DNA of 64,000 nucleotides from Marisa cornuarietis (taxonomy: Eukaryota; Mollusca; Gastropoda; Architaenioglossa; Ampullariidae): the NCBI GenBank assembly GCA_004794655.1, contig SMMW01000073.1, positions 575,611 to 639,610 of the forward strand, in the 5' to 3' direction. The notes beneath the pieces are model-generated. The model saw only the letters and a program-made list of their open reading frames with translations. It was not told the origin of the DNA and did no database searches. Within the stretch, counting starts at the first letter, position 1; each line of letters opens with the position of its first letter. Shown piece by piece: positions 53,020 to 64,000 of the stretch. The translations under genes were made by a program, and so were the position numbers.

Positions 53020-55020
53020 ACATGAGCACAAACACATCAATAGTTTTAGCTTCAATGAATTGTCAGGGCCTAGGTGACATGAACAAATGGAGAGATGTTT
53101 TTCACTAGTTACGTAATAAGGCCTTCTCAGGTTACCTGCTACAGTATACACACTTTGAAAATAAACAGGATAAAATGATTTCTGCAGAATGGGGCTTCTC
53201 TTGCCTTTTTGCTTTATTCACTTCTTCCTCACGTGGGGTGGAAATCCTATTTAATAACAATTTAAAATTTTCAGTTTAAAATGTTTACAGAGACAATGAA
53301 GGAAATTATATTATAGCAGTGATAAAAATATTAGAAAAAGATATTTTAATTTTTAATGTCTATGGACCAAATAAGGATAATCCAAAATTCTATTCACAAC
53401 TAGAAGAATGTGTGAGGCACTCAGGTATAGATTATATTGCGATTGGAATGTTGTTTTGAATTTCCAGATAGACTGTTACAATTATAAACATAACAACAAT
53501 ACTAGAGGGCAAAAACAAATTGATAAGATGATAAAAAATGTGGACCTGGTTGATATATGGCGGGAACTAAATCCAGAAGCACTAAGACACACTTGGCGTA
53601 GGAAAAGACCTTTACAACAAAGTAGATTAGACTTCTTTCTGTCAGACTCACTCTCAGAACTGGTTGTGGAAGCAGATATTACCAAAGGATACCGAACTGA
53701 CCATTCTCTGATAACTCTGTCATTAAGCAACAAACAAGAAGAAAGGAGATTTAATCTATGGAAGTTCAATTCATCTCACTTAAAAGATAAGAATTATCTA
53801 CCTCAAATAAATAACGTTATCAGAGGGTTTATAGAAGATTACTCATCTCTTCCATACGAAAGGAATAATTTAGGAAATATTCCACTGATGGAATTACAGT
53901 TTGTTGTATCTGATCAGACCTTCATAGACAATATGTTAATGAAAATCAGAACAAAAACAGTAGCTTATGCAAGTGAGAAAAAGAAAAAATAAGGAAAAGG
54001 AAAAAATATTAGAAAAAATAAGTACACAGCTGGACGACAAAAGAAGGTTGAATGAAGAGGAAATTAATAAAATTGAAAGGAACAAAAATGAACTTATTAG
54101 TATAAGGGAAACTAAAATGGAAGGTGTGCTAATTCGCTCCAGGGCAAGGTGGATAGCAGAAAGAGAGATAGTCAGTTGATATTTCTGTTCATTAGAAAAA
54201 CACCATAATGTAAGTAAACGAGATCGAAAATTACAAAAGCAAAATGGGAAAAACACCACAAGACCGGATGAAATAAGAGCTGAGGTGCAAACGTTTTTCT
54301 CTAATCTGTATTCTGAACGAGCAGTTCAAAACTTTAACTTTAATGACATCAGAGAAGATTTGCCAAAACTTTCTGAACCTGAACTTTATCTACTAGAAGG
54401 AATTATCACTTTAGACGAAACAGGTCAGGTTGTAAAAAGCATATCTAATGGTAAAAACCCGGGGAGCGATGGATTTAGTGTGGAGTTTTTTTTTAAGGTT
54501 TTCTGGAAACAGCTTGCCCCTTTCTTTGTTAGATCATTGAACGAGGGCTTTCTTAAAGAAGAGTTATCAGCTACACAAAAGAAGATGTGATTATATGTAT
54601 ACCTAAAACAGATAAGCCTAGAGATCAAATTAAAAACTGGGGACCAATCACTCTCTTGAATGTGATTTATAAGATTGGTGCATCATGCATCGCAAATAGA
54701 ATGAAAAAAAGTGCTACCATTTCTATCCATGAGGATTAGTCTGGCTTTATCCGTGGAAGATATCTTAGACTGATATATGATCTGATTGAAAATTGAAAAT
54801 TTAAATAAACAACCTGGAAAACCTTCGATAGCATTAGTTGGAGTTTTATGCTTGATGTTTTACATTCTTTGGCTTTAGCCCCCTTTTCTATAAATGGATC
54901 AACACTCTTTATACCAATATCAAATCAAGTGTGACAGTGAACGGCACATTATCCGCATGGTGTGTAGTATGTCCAATTAGCAGCAAATGTCCAATTTCTG
55001 AGTTACACATGAAGGTTGGT
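53020..55020 (+). pseudogene. Decayed Tx1/L1-like LINE (endonuclease and start of reverse transcriptase)
   Basis: An APE endonuclease is visible in pieces: ASMNCQGLGDMNKWRDVF, SSRGVEILFNN, DWNVVLN, LVDIWRELNPEALRHTWRRK, QSRLDFFLSDSL and GYRTDHSLITLSL. Next come a Lys/Glu-rich helix and the reverse transcriptase start: ISNGKNPGSDGFSVEFF, KPRDQIKNWGPITLLN, SGFIRGRY and TFDSISWSFM. Stops and frameshifts are frequent. The catalytic ADD box and 3' end are missing. The residue pattern (WRELNP, PGSDGF, NWRPISLLN) is that of the Tx1/L1 group. Confidence 0.85.
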
Positions 55021-55585
55021 GGAAAGCTGGGAAGCATTTAGGATTTGATAAACGAAGAAGGAGACAGAGTTTTGTTACGATCGAAGTCCTCGACTATGTC
55101 ACGTGCCGGATAACAAAATGTGAATGGATATGATTACAAACATAACCGTGCGTAGACAACGACGAAGACACGACAATCTTGGTCTTGACTAAAGTAGTGA
55201 TCATGCTGATAATCTGGTTTCATTACAACTTTAGCAGGCACTTATAACAACCTTCTGTAGCACGAATCGTTCTTACTTAATCATGTTGATCAAGAATCCA
55301 CACAAGAAGAATAAAATTGTATTTTATTGACCATCGTCACTTATAAGGACAAGAACGTAAGGCAGCCTGACAATTGAATACAATTCAATTTGCCAAATCC
55401 ATATTAACTTGACATTTTGCATCATTTCAGTGTTGTCATGTCACCATGCACAACAGCTTGTGTCAGCAGGTCAAAGACATTTTCGTACGAATTGTGCGAC
55501 CTCTGTGCATGTAAAGGGTGGACAGCAAAACCCTAAAGGGAAATAAAACCATTCACAGACTTGTCCTTGACCTAGACACTGCAAA
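55021..55585. other. No recognised gene
   Basis: Sequence beyond the LINE remnant without motif or domain. Confidence 0.4.
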
Positions 55586-55593
55586 AACACACA

Positions 55594-55664
<71 letters not shown>
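55586..55664. repeat. (CA)n microsatellite
   Basis: A CA run of about 75 bp with an AAAC interruption near its right end. Confidence 0.95.
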
Positions 55665-55665
<1 letters not shown>

Positions 55666-57737
55666 GAGGGAGAGAAAGGGCACAAACATTAAAATAATAC
55701 TCTAATTTTTGTTCACAGTTGTTTATTGGGAGAAAGGGGTTAATAATATGCAAATGTTTTCACTATCTGCATTGCAACATATAATGCTTTTACATCACAA
55801 ACCTAAAAAAATGCGAATTCATGCAGCTAAAACAAGGTACAAAGTCATTTAATGCAGCGGCCTTGTATACAGCTCCAAAAAAGATATTTAATATCCAAAG
55901 ATGTAAAACAAAGGAGGCCAAGAGCTAAATGTCAACGGAGTACTGGGTACGTAGGTCACAATCATGGTGTAGCTTTGACCATATTTTAATCTTTTGTTAG
56001 CACACTTTAAGATGAGAGAATCAAGGTGTCAATGAAAATTATTTATGAAAGGAACTCATTATGTCGCCACATACGTAATCCAACAATTTGGTCATTTAGG
56101 GCTATTCCGAATGCTATCCACACTTTTTGTGAGCAAGCTGTTTTAATTTCTCTTTAAAACCACCATCTAATCTTAACTAAGCTATTTAACTTAGTTGCTT
56201 TTTTATTGCATACTAGCGTCTCAGTTCTCTTCTTTTCTTCGCTTGTGAACAGGTGACCAGAAGTCAGTCATGACTTATAGGTGACAATTCTAGGGAGTAC
56301 CAAGTGTCTGTCCATATCCAACCCCTCTTAATTCAGTCCCCTAACATGAAATGCCACTTAACTAGCACAGAAAAACACTCAAAAACACACTCATTTTTCT
56401 TTTTGTAAACCCACAACTATCCGTCTCTAACAATGGGAAGCCACCTTTATTTTTCGACCACTAAGCTCATAGACATTTCTGATTTCTCTCAAACCCGTGT
56501 CGAGATGTTAACTTCCCGCAAGGTCACTGTGTACTCTGAGATGTTTAGCCGTCACAAGCAGCAAAGAAACATTACTAAGATGGAAGAGAAACGAAAACAA
56601 AAGCCTAAGCTAGTCTTCCGTTGACTTACAGATGAAAATTGTCCATCCGAGATCTCCTGCTTAGCGACTAAAGCCATTACCAGCAACAACAGAAGAAGCT
56701 TCATCTGCATTGGAAAGTAAGTAAAAAAAAGTTTCTTTAAAAAAATCACACTTAATTCACACGAAATTTCATAACCTTTTAAACAATTATCAACAACATC
56801 GTACTCTAATATTTTTCTTTTATTCTATTCTTCATCACATCCGTCAAGTCATACATATTTATACATCATAAATACATCAATAACACATAAACAATACACG
56901 AATAATGCATATATAATAAATCTGTTTTAAGTATTTACATATAAGAACGTCATGGTTTTCCTTTTAAGACTGCTAATTAATTACCATCGTTTCGCTTAAC
57001 AATATATGTATATATATAATTTTCTTGCTAGTTATTAGCTAGCCAATTATTATCGATAGGGATAGCTATAATGTCAGTTGAAATGGGATCAGTCCAGAGC
57101 TTAAATCTAAGATATCCTAAAAAATTCTACTAAATGTAAATAACAGTCTCTACAAAGCTCATATAATGATAAAGTAACATTCATGATTTCCCTCTTTCTC
57201 TTTCCTGCTTGAACTCCTGTAAAAACGTTACGCAAATAAATTCCAAGGCCTTCTCTGTGTTTGAAACATAATGGTTTTTTTTAATGTGTCCCAGTCAAAT
57301 AAGAACACCACATATCAATATAAATGTAGTAATTTTTCTCTTCTTTCTGCTTAGCTTTCACGGAGAGAACAAGTAAATATGACCTCATATTAGTAATCAT
57401 AGTAGTAATAGCAAGACTCACGTGATTCTTGTAAAAAGTTTGCTTTAAATAACTCCAGATTTTTTATGGAAAGCAATAAAAGAAGAGCAGAACCTGCTTC
57501 TTAAATAATTGTTATGAAGCTGTTTGATATTAAAGGAGTGCGATGTTTGCCATTTTAAGACAGATTTAATTAAACACATTTCTACGTATTTTCTGGACAT
57601 AGAATTCAAGAGATCATAGGCACACACCTCTCGAAAAATTTTGTGAAGTAAGATTCTTATACAGAAATAAAGGATTTTAACATTGGTGTCATTTTGGGTT
57701 ACCTTTTTACTCACATCACTTAATATGATTTGTTGGC
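55665..57737. other. AT-rich stretch without recognised genes
   Basis: No domain-bearing frames. Short TA-rich runs occur near 57003-57020. A minus-strand 98-residue frame (57445-57741) is lysine/leucine-rich but unrecognised. Confidence 0.4.
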
Positions 57738-59095
57738 GCACATAGATCCTCGCTTTAACCTTAGTTTTTGTCTTACGATCCAGCTAGAAGGTTTGAATGT
57801 AACTCACAGTTGAACACTACACTTGCTGACGAGTAACTTTCTACGGTGGTTACTTACACGTGTAGGGAGAAGAGGTTAGAATCTGTGTACTCTAGACTGC
57901 AATTATTGTGTAAGTTGTGTTAAAGTCCTAAAAATAAGCTCGATTAGCAGAATGGGATTTGTAGATGGAAAACTACACATCGAGAAAATACTGCTTTTGG
58001 GAATTTGAACTACAGAAGAACGGTAACTAAGAAGAAACAGAAACAACAGACAGCTAGGACAAGGAGTAAAGTATCAAGCAATCAGCAGTTACGATTTTGG
58101 CATAACTAACTTTAAAAGCGTTTTTTTCAGTCATATGTCTTATAAGATTGATGGGTTTTTAGTCTAAAAGACTTTACGGTAGGATATCAAAGTCATCAAA
58201 GCATCCATTGACTGTCATATGTGTAAGTGAGGACATGGAGTTCCATGCTTTCTAAACGACCAACTTTAAAATAGTTTATCATTAAAGAGGTTGCTCAGGC
58301 TAACACGTTTTAACAAGGCGTTTTCAGTATGAAAAACTGGAAATGTGCTTCAATGGTTGCTTAGTATACAAAAGGTACGATTTCTTCAAACCAGTTTGCC
58401 ATTTTGAATAAGGTACGCAATGCATTCGCAATGGAGCTATGGCGAGTCTCAAATACAATGTAATTTAAATAGATCATGATAGACACATGAAAACCAAACT
58501 TATAAGAATATTTTACTGATGTTGTATTTGAAAAATGCAATAAAAAGACATATACATAATCAATAATTTCTCTTTTCACGACCAACAACTGATAAATCGT
58601 TTCCATTTATTTAAAACAACAATCATTAAAACAGTATATCATTTATTTTCGATTAAGGAATGTTTTAACCTCTATCGCGGTTTTAAATCACATTTTTTCT
58701 AAGGATGATATCACTGACTGTGGTAAGAATCCCTACGAATTATTTGAAGAAAAATAGGTCGAATATGTCATACATGCCACAAATGTAAAGATGAGCGTGA
58801 AAGTAGTCTGACACTGCACTGCACTATGCTACACTAACCAGTAACACGAGCTGTAGCTGGTAAGCGCTCGTCCAGATCGTGTTGCCAACACCTTCTAGCA
58901 AGCGTTGGAGTGTCAAGCAAACGTCAATACAGCGACATTTTTGTCGGGTTAATGTTCTATACCATCAAGTACAAAGGTATATATATATATAATGCAGGCA
59001 CTTTGTATGTGTTTAAATATTTGTTGAAATACGTGGTTAGCAGCATTTGGCTACAATAAATGATGTGCAAAAACTTTTAGTTAGCAAAACTGATC
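57738..59095 (+). repeat. Tandem segmental duplication, unit 1
   Basis: The block order (ATCCAGCTAG, CACAGTTGAACACTACACTTG, ATCCATTGACTGT, AAGAGGTT, CTCCAGATCGTG-like, AGCGTTGGAGTGTCAAGCAA, GGCTACAATAAATGATGTG) recurs at 59990-61412 in the same orientation with many substitutions. No protein-coding signal is conserved between units. Confidence 0.75.
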
Positions 59096-59110
59096 CTAAA
59101 TACATTCCGT

Positions 59111-59377
59111 AGGCCAGTTGCATAACACGTTTTTAAACCTTAAAACTTTTCTAAAGAAGCAAAATCTCTTCTGAGCAATTTTGATGCATTGCAGAATAAC
59201 ATACAAAAAATTGTACTGAAAGGACGAAAAGACATTCTTAAATAACTTTATCTTACTCAAAGCAGTTTTAGTTTTAAAAATTCTAAAATTGTGGTGTGCA
59301 ATTTAAACTAATTATCTAAAAAGAGTTTAGGTTTAAAAGTGTTTAAATTAGAAAGGTGTTGTACAGCTGGCCCCTGA
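59111..59377. mobile_element. MITE-like element, copy 2 (inverted relative to copy 1)
   Basis: It begins GGCCAGTTGCATAACACG and ends GGTGTTGTACAGCTGGCCCC. The internal AGAAGCAAAATCTCTTCT and ATTTTGATGCATTGCAG blocks match, in reverse complement, the body of the element at 12789-13055. The ends are more eroded than in copy 1. It lies between the two units of the 57.7-61.4 kb duplication and is present in only one of them. Confidence 0.75.
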
Positions 59378-59989
59378 ACAAGATTTTTACATGGCTTAGT
59401 TTCTATTTTACAGTGCACTCACTGTTTTAAGAAGAGTTAGGTAAGCAGAGCCAGCAATGCTTGAGTTGTGGTGTGTGTATGATCACTAGCTGCACGGACG
59501 ATATACAGAGAAAGAAAGAGGAGGGAAAGACACGTATCACCGCACGTACAGCTGTTGCCGGAAATTTGTAAGATCAGGCGAACATGTTTATGTCTCTATA
59601 GAGTCAACTAAGGAACATTTAAGGCAAATATCATTTAAATTGTAAAAAAGCATCAGTCGACTAGTACACTAGCAGCACAGTTCAAAACACTATATAGAAA
59701 GAGTAAGCCGACATAATTCTGAAGAACTGTATAAAATGTTAGGCCTCATTCCTATTTATGCCTACCGAAAAGCCTAAATGGAGAAATGAAACAGCAAATT
59801 AAATGCACAAAGAACTGATTGTAACAGACAAGATAATAATGGTACACAGAGACTTAAAATTGACACTATTCCTAGTCATTTTCTAACAACTAAAGACAGG
59901 CGCTAAAGCAGAGATATTATATCCTCGTATAAGAACAATACATTTTAGTTCTTCATTCACATACATTACTAAAACTGATTTGTTTGTGA

Positions 59990-60523
59990 AAATAGATCTT
60001 TGATTTTAGCCTTAGTTATGCTTTTGCTGAGATCCAGCTAGTAGGTTGTAATGTATCGCACAGTTACTGCACTTACTCACGAATTATTTTCTACGGTTTT
60101 TACTTATGTTGGTAGTAAGGACAGGTTAGAGTCAGGGTACACTGCAGTGAAATTATTATCTAAGCTTTGTAAGTGTCGTAAGTTTAACGAGCAGAACTGG
60201 GAATGGTGCATTGACAAGTCAAACAACGGGAAACGGTCTATTGTTTGTGTCATTTTTACTACAGAAGAACTGAAAATGAGGTAACCATAATGATAAAAAA
60301 GAAACAGAAACAACACACAGCTATGACAAAGAGTCACGCAATCAGCAAAAAGATTTCGGCATAAATAACTTAAAAGTAGTTTATCAGAAATATGTCTTAC
60401 AAAAAAGACGGGTTTCTTGTGCACGTTTAAAAGACTTTATGGTTAGATGTCTAAGTCCTCAACACATCCATTGACTGTTAAATGTGTGTCAGTGAGGACA
60501 CCGAGTCCCAATATTTGTATGCA

Positions 60524-60570
<47 letters not shown>

Positions 60571-61412
60571 GTGGGCAAAGTTGTTATCTGCTTTGTAAAC
60601 GACCAACGTCAAAACGGTTTATCATGAAAGAGGTTTGTCAGGCTAATAAAATTAAATGACTTCCAAGAAACTGGAAGTGTGCTTTAATAGTTGCATGATG
60701 TAAGAAAGGTGCAAGCCTTTCAAAAACAGCTCGAAATTTTGATTAAGGTTTGCAATACATTCGTAATTAATTTACTGCAGGACCTAGGGCGAGTAGCAAA
60801 TTGGATGTAACTTGAATTAATTTGCTGTAGAAATTTGCTACTTAAGCAATAACTATGCACCTGCATAATTAAAATAATTTATCTTTCCACAAACTATCAG
60901 ACTGGAATGATCATCAGCTGATAAACCATTTTATTTATTTAAAACAGCAATTTTGTGAATCCGTCATCCATTTATTTTTTTGGAGGAGGAGATCACTCAC
61001 TTACGTGAGAATCTATAAGACTTATTTGCAGAAAAATTGGTCGAAACTGTCACAAACGCCATGTACTTAAAGACAAGGGTGACAGGAGTTTGACATTGTA
61101 GGGGAGCTACACTACACTACAGCCAGTAACACTCGCTGAAGCTGCCAGACGCTTCTCCAGATCGTGATGCCAATAGGTTGTAGCAAGCGCTTGGAGTGTC
61201 AAGCAAACGTCGATATAACATTTTTTATCGGGTTAATGTTCTGTTACATCGATTACAAAGTATTCAATACACACACACATATATATATATATATATCAAC
61301 ACAAAAATGCAGACATTTAGTAGGTGTATTAAATGTTTGTTGAAATACGTGCTCAGCAGCACTTTGCTACAATAAATAATATGCAGAAATTTTAGTCAAC
61401 AAAACATTTTTT
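59990..61412 (+). repeat. Tandem segmental duplication, unit 2
   Basis: The second unit of the 57738-59095 duplication. It contains an (ATA)n array absent from unit 1 and lacks the MITE that follows unit 1. Frames here are short and not conserved with unit 1. Confidence 0.75.
60524..60570. repeat. (ATA)n microsatellite
   Basis: About 15 ATA triplets, present in unit 2 of the duplication only. Confidence 0.95.
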
Positions 61413-63479
61413 TACTGATACAGAAATACATTTTTGACTAAGGTTTCTGTGAAAATAAACTGCTAAAAGAAGATAAAGCTAGCACAGTTCTCAATAATTC
61501 AATAATACTATGCCATATTGGATGTCAACCTTTTTGGAAAATGTCAGATAGTAGTTTACTCTCGTCTATGTTGGAACAGCAATTAATCAAAACTAAAATC
61601 TATAATAATGTCCGTATTAGGTATTACTTCACCGGTATTGTTCTGATTATCAGCATTGTTACTCAACAATGATTCTCCTGAACACTCTTTGCTTCAATGA
61701 AACATTATATAAACGTAACATAGCTGTAAAAGTATATTTTATGACAGGAAACTGAAGTATTAGTAGAATTAAATACATTGGAGCACATGATATCATTTGA
61801 ATATCTGCAAAAATACTTCATTTAAAAGGTACCAACTCTACATTCTCTTAAACCTAGTAAAGACAAAACAAAACCAAACATTATAAACACAATAGCTGCG
61901 TAGAATGTGCACTTGGAAGCAAAGGTTCAAAGTGGGAGTTAGAAGGGAATTTAGTCATTAAATCTTTCCCTTAATGACCCTTTCTGGAGGAGGTGTGTAA
62001 ATTACAAGAGCATTTACTTCTGCGCTAAGACACAAACCACAAACTAACTTGTTATAGTTGCTGTTGTCATGAACTGTAAGGTCAAACGTGCATGTTTATA
62101 TCTCTCTAAAGTCACAGAAGGAGCAATAAGATAAATCTCATCTAGACTGTGAAAAGGCATCGATCTGGCAGTTAACTGGTAGAAGAGTCCAAATAAACTG
62201 TTTTAAAATACTAGGCTAACACAGTTCTCAATAGGTCAATAACAAAAAGTCATCTTGAATTCCTTCTTCTTGTAAAACCATGCTTGCCTTTACTTTTTAT
62301 GTTATAAAGAGAAGAATTACAAACACTGCATTATCGTTAACAAAGACCTGATAGATAAAGTAGGTGTGTAGATGGGCACTTGGCAGAAAACGTTTAAAAT
62401 AAGAGTTAGAAAGGAGCGTCAATGGAAAGTTGGGAGGGATTTATGGTTCGAGGGTTCGTTTAACGAAAAGGAGAACCAGTTTCGTGTAGATCGACAAGTG
62501 CCGAGTGAGAAACCAAGTTTAATTGCTGGGACCGTAGTTATAAAAGTTTCCTTTTCCCAGGTGAAAAAAATGGGAACCAACGAAAAACTGTCTTATTTCT
62601 AAAATTAAAAAGCACTGTCTAGAACCCCGTAGAACCAACTGTATATTTCTTTATCCAAGGACACCTTTGCCAAAGCTTTAAGAAAAAAAAAAACATTTTC
62701 CTAGTCTAAACATTGGTTTTTAATTTTTTCCATGAGTTTACTATGCTGCCCAAAGGCAACGACTTACTATCTCTATGAAGGTTCCTGCTTAACATGCGTA
62801 TTGACAGGCAACGGAGTTTGCATGTAGCTATGGAGCACAACACAAAATACAACTTAGTCATTGAAGTCTACTGGAAGAGGTGTGTAAAGTACGAAGAAGT
62901 TACTAATGGAGCAAACCATATACTAACTTGAGTTATAGTTACAATAATTTCTGTTAACTGGTGATGTTGATATTTCTTATATGGTCTGTACCAGTGATAG
63001 AGGCTACCTCACGGCGAGTGGTGACAGAGCAGGCGATGCGGTGTCAACATTCATTCTCATCCTTGAGTTTATCTCCTACACCGTGAGACAGGAGTCAATA
63101 GCCCCGCACTGTCTGAGCAAAGTCCGCTGTCTCAATCACAAACAGTTTATATCAGTTTCATGATACATACTAGACTTTGAATCTTTGAAAAATTCAACGC
63201 CTGTCAATCACAGATTTATTAAGTAACATAGAAATGATGTTGAAATAGAATAACTAAACATAGTCTTTCCCACGTGCTACAGACTATTATTCTAAATTAT
63301 TGCTTATCCTTCTTACATCCTAATACAATAGTCATTCACTAAAAACAACGTGTCCGTTCAGACCCCAGTATTAGAGGCGGGCTGAGAGGACGGTCCTAAC
63401 GATTCACGTCAACATCCCGTTAGATTTCCTGTCATTGTGACTGATATTTTAAAAATTAGGAGAAACACCGCGATATTTC
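61413..63479. other. No recognised gene; partial internal duplication
   Basis: Blocks near 61900-62060 (GTGCACTTGGAAGCAAA, TTTAGTCATT, GGAGGAGGTGTGTAAA) recur loosely at 62370-62900 (GGGCACTTGGCAGAAAA, CTTAGTCATTG, GGAAGAGGTGTGTAAAG). A 76-residue plus frame at 62372-62602 has no recognised domain. Confidence 0.45.
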
Positions 63480-64000
63480 TTCTTATTATTAATCCTTTCG
63501 CCCCATGTGGAGCATAGGGCCGCAACTACACAACGCCAGCGAACCCAAGTTGGGCCCATGTCATTCCAGCTGCCTCCGCCTCGCCGTGGACCGATCTTCT
63601 CCACGTCTGTCTGGGTCTTCCAACCCTGCGCCTACCTGTGGGTTCCACTCCAGAGCTTGTCGTGCTAGATTTTCATCCGGCTTTCTCAGGGTGTGACCGA
63701 TCCAGCCCCACTTCCGCTTCTTGATGTCTTGGCTGGCAGGTTTTTAGCTGGCTCTCTCCCACAGGTCTGCATTGGAGATCTTCTCGGGCCATCTGATATT
63801 GAAAATGCGGCGCAGACATCTGTTGATGAATGTTTGAATCTTGGTGGTGATGGTGTTTGTCACACGCCATGTCTCAGACACATATAGAAGGACAGATTTT
63901 ACGTTCGTATGAAAGATGCGGATCTTGGTGTGCTGAGATAATGCCTTGGAATTCCAGATTGGTCGCAGGATGTGGAATGCTTGCCTGGCTTTATTTATTC
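63480..64000 (-). mobile_element. RTE-type LINE, C-terminal region, running off the right edge
   Basis: On the minus strand the frame reads ARQAFHILRPIWNSKALS, VKSVLLYVSETWRVT, KIQTFINRCLRRIFNIRWPE and ISNADLWERAS, then a TAA (63744-63746), then IKKRKWGWIGHTLRKP and ARQALEWNPQ. WxWIGHTLRKP and RQALEWNPQG are hallmarks of the RTE-type LINE C-terminus. A second frameshift follows. The 3' end lies in the AATAATAAG tract near 63480. The catalytic part would be beyond the window. Confidence 0.88.

Noticed and set aside
63673..63870. Histidine-rich 65-residue minus-strand protein
   Set aside because: It is the wrong frame of the RTE-type LINE. The adjacent frame shows the diagnostic WIGHTLRKP motif.

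Overview
This is a repeat-rich, intron-containing, AT-rich eukaryotic window. There are no operons and no long uninterrupted genes. GT/CA microsatellites are frequent, exons are short with GT-AG borders, and there is a broad invertebrate-type transposon load (piggyBac, pogo/Tigger, ISL2EU/Harbinger, Mutator-like, Ty3/Gypsy and L2-, Tx1/L1- and RTE-type LINEs). Together with an expanded SRCR-Ig receptor family this suggests an invertebrate, most likely a mollusc. That assignment is inference, because no species-diagnostic gene is present.

The main genes are members of one cell-surface or secreted receptor family with the order signal peptide, two-exon SRCR domains, then one-exon Ig domains. 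Gene A lies on the minus strand (15842 down to at least 7409). Its 12 exons join in frame with consistent phases to about 788 codons: signal peptide, three six-cysteine (group A) SRCR domains, four Ig-like domains and a 72-bp exon of unknown role. No transmembrane or terminal exon was found. Further down the same strand (4058 to 2790) are three more SRCR half-domain exons carrying splice, stop and frameshift damage. Gene B is on the plus strand (39435-45347): signal peptide, two SRCR domains and two Ig domains, with an in-frame stop near the end of its first Ig exon. Relics of further copies lie at 37.9 kb and at 51.6-52.1 kb (gene C). The 5' flank of gene B recurs twice near 50.6-51.7 kb, so the right half is a decaying tandem array.

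Between genes A and B (about 17.5-34.3 kb) is a transposon graveyard: a TTAA-bounded 672-bp element, pogo and ISL2EU fragments, a decayed Mutator-like transposase, two damaged piggyBac copies, Gypsy gag and integrase pieces, and a pogo-like element that holds a second TA-flanked, PHD-finger-encoding, internally deleted pogo-like element. The nested pair sits next to a possible small minus-strand gene (exons near 34.4 and 30.7 kb, CCAAT box at 35.15 kb).

Other elements are an L2-type LINE inside gene B, whose 3' tail also occurs alone inside gene A, a decayed Tx1/L1-like LINE at 53-55 kb, an RTE-type LINE running off the right edge, and two copies of a MITE with a long terminal inverted repeat (12.8 and 59.1 kb). 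From 57.7 to 61.4 kb there is a diverged tandem duplication without recognisable genes. Coordinates of splice sites are my reading of GT/AG borders and reading-frame continuity; nothing has been tested against transcripts.
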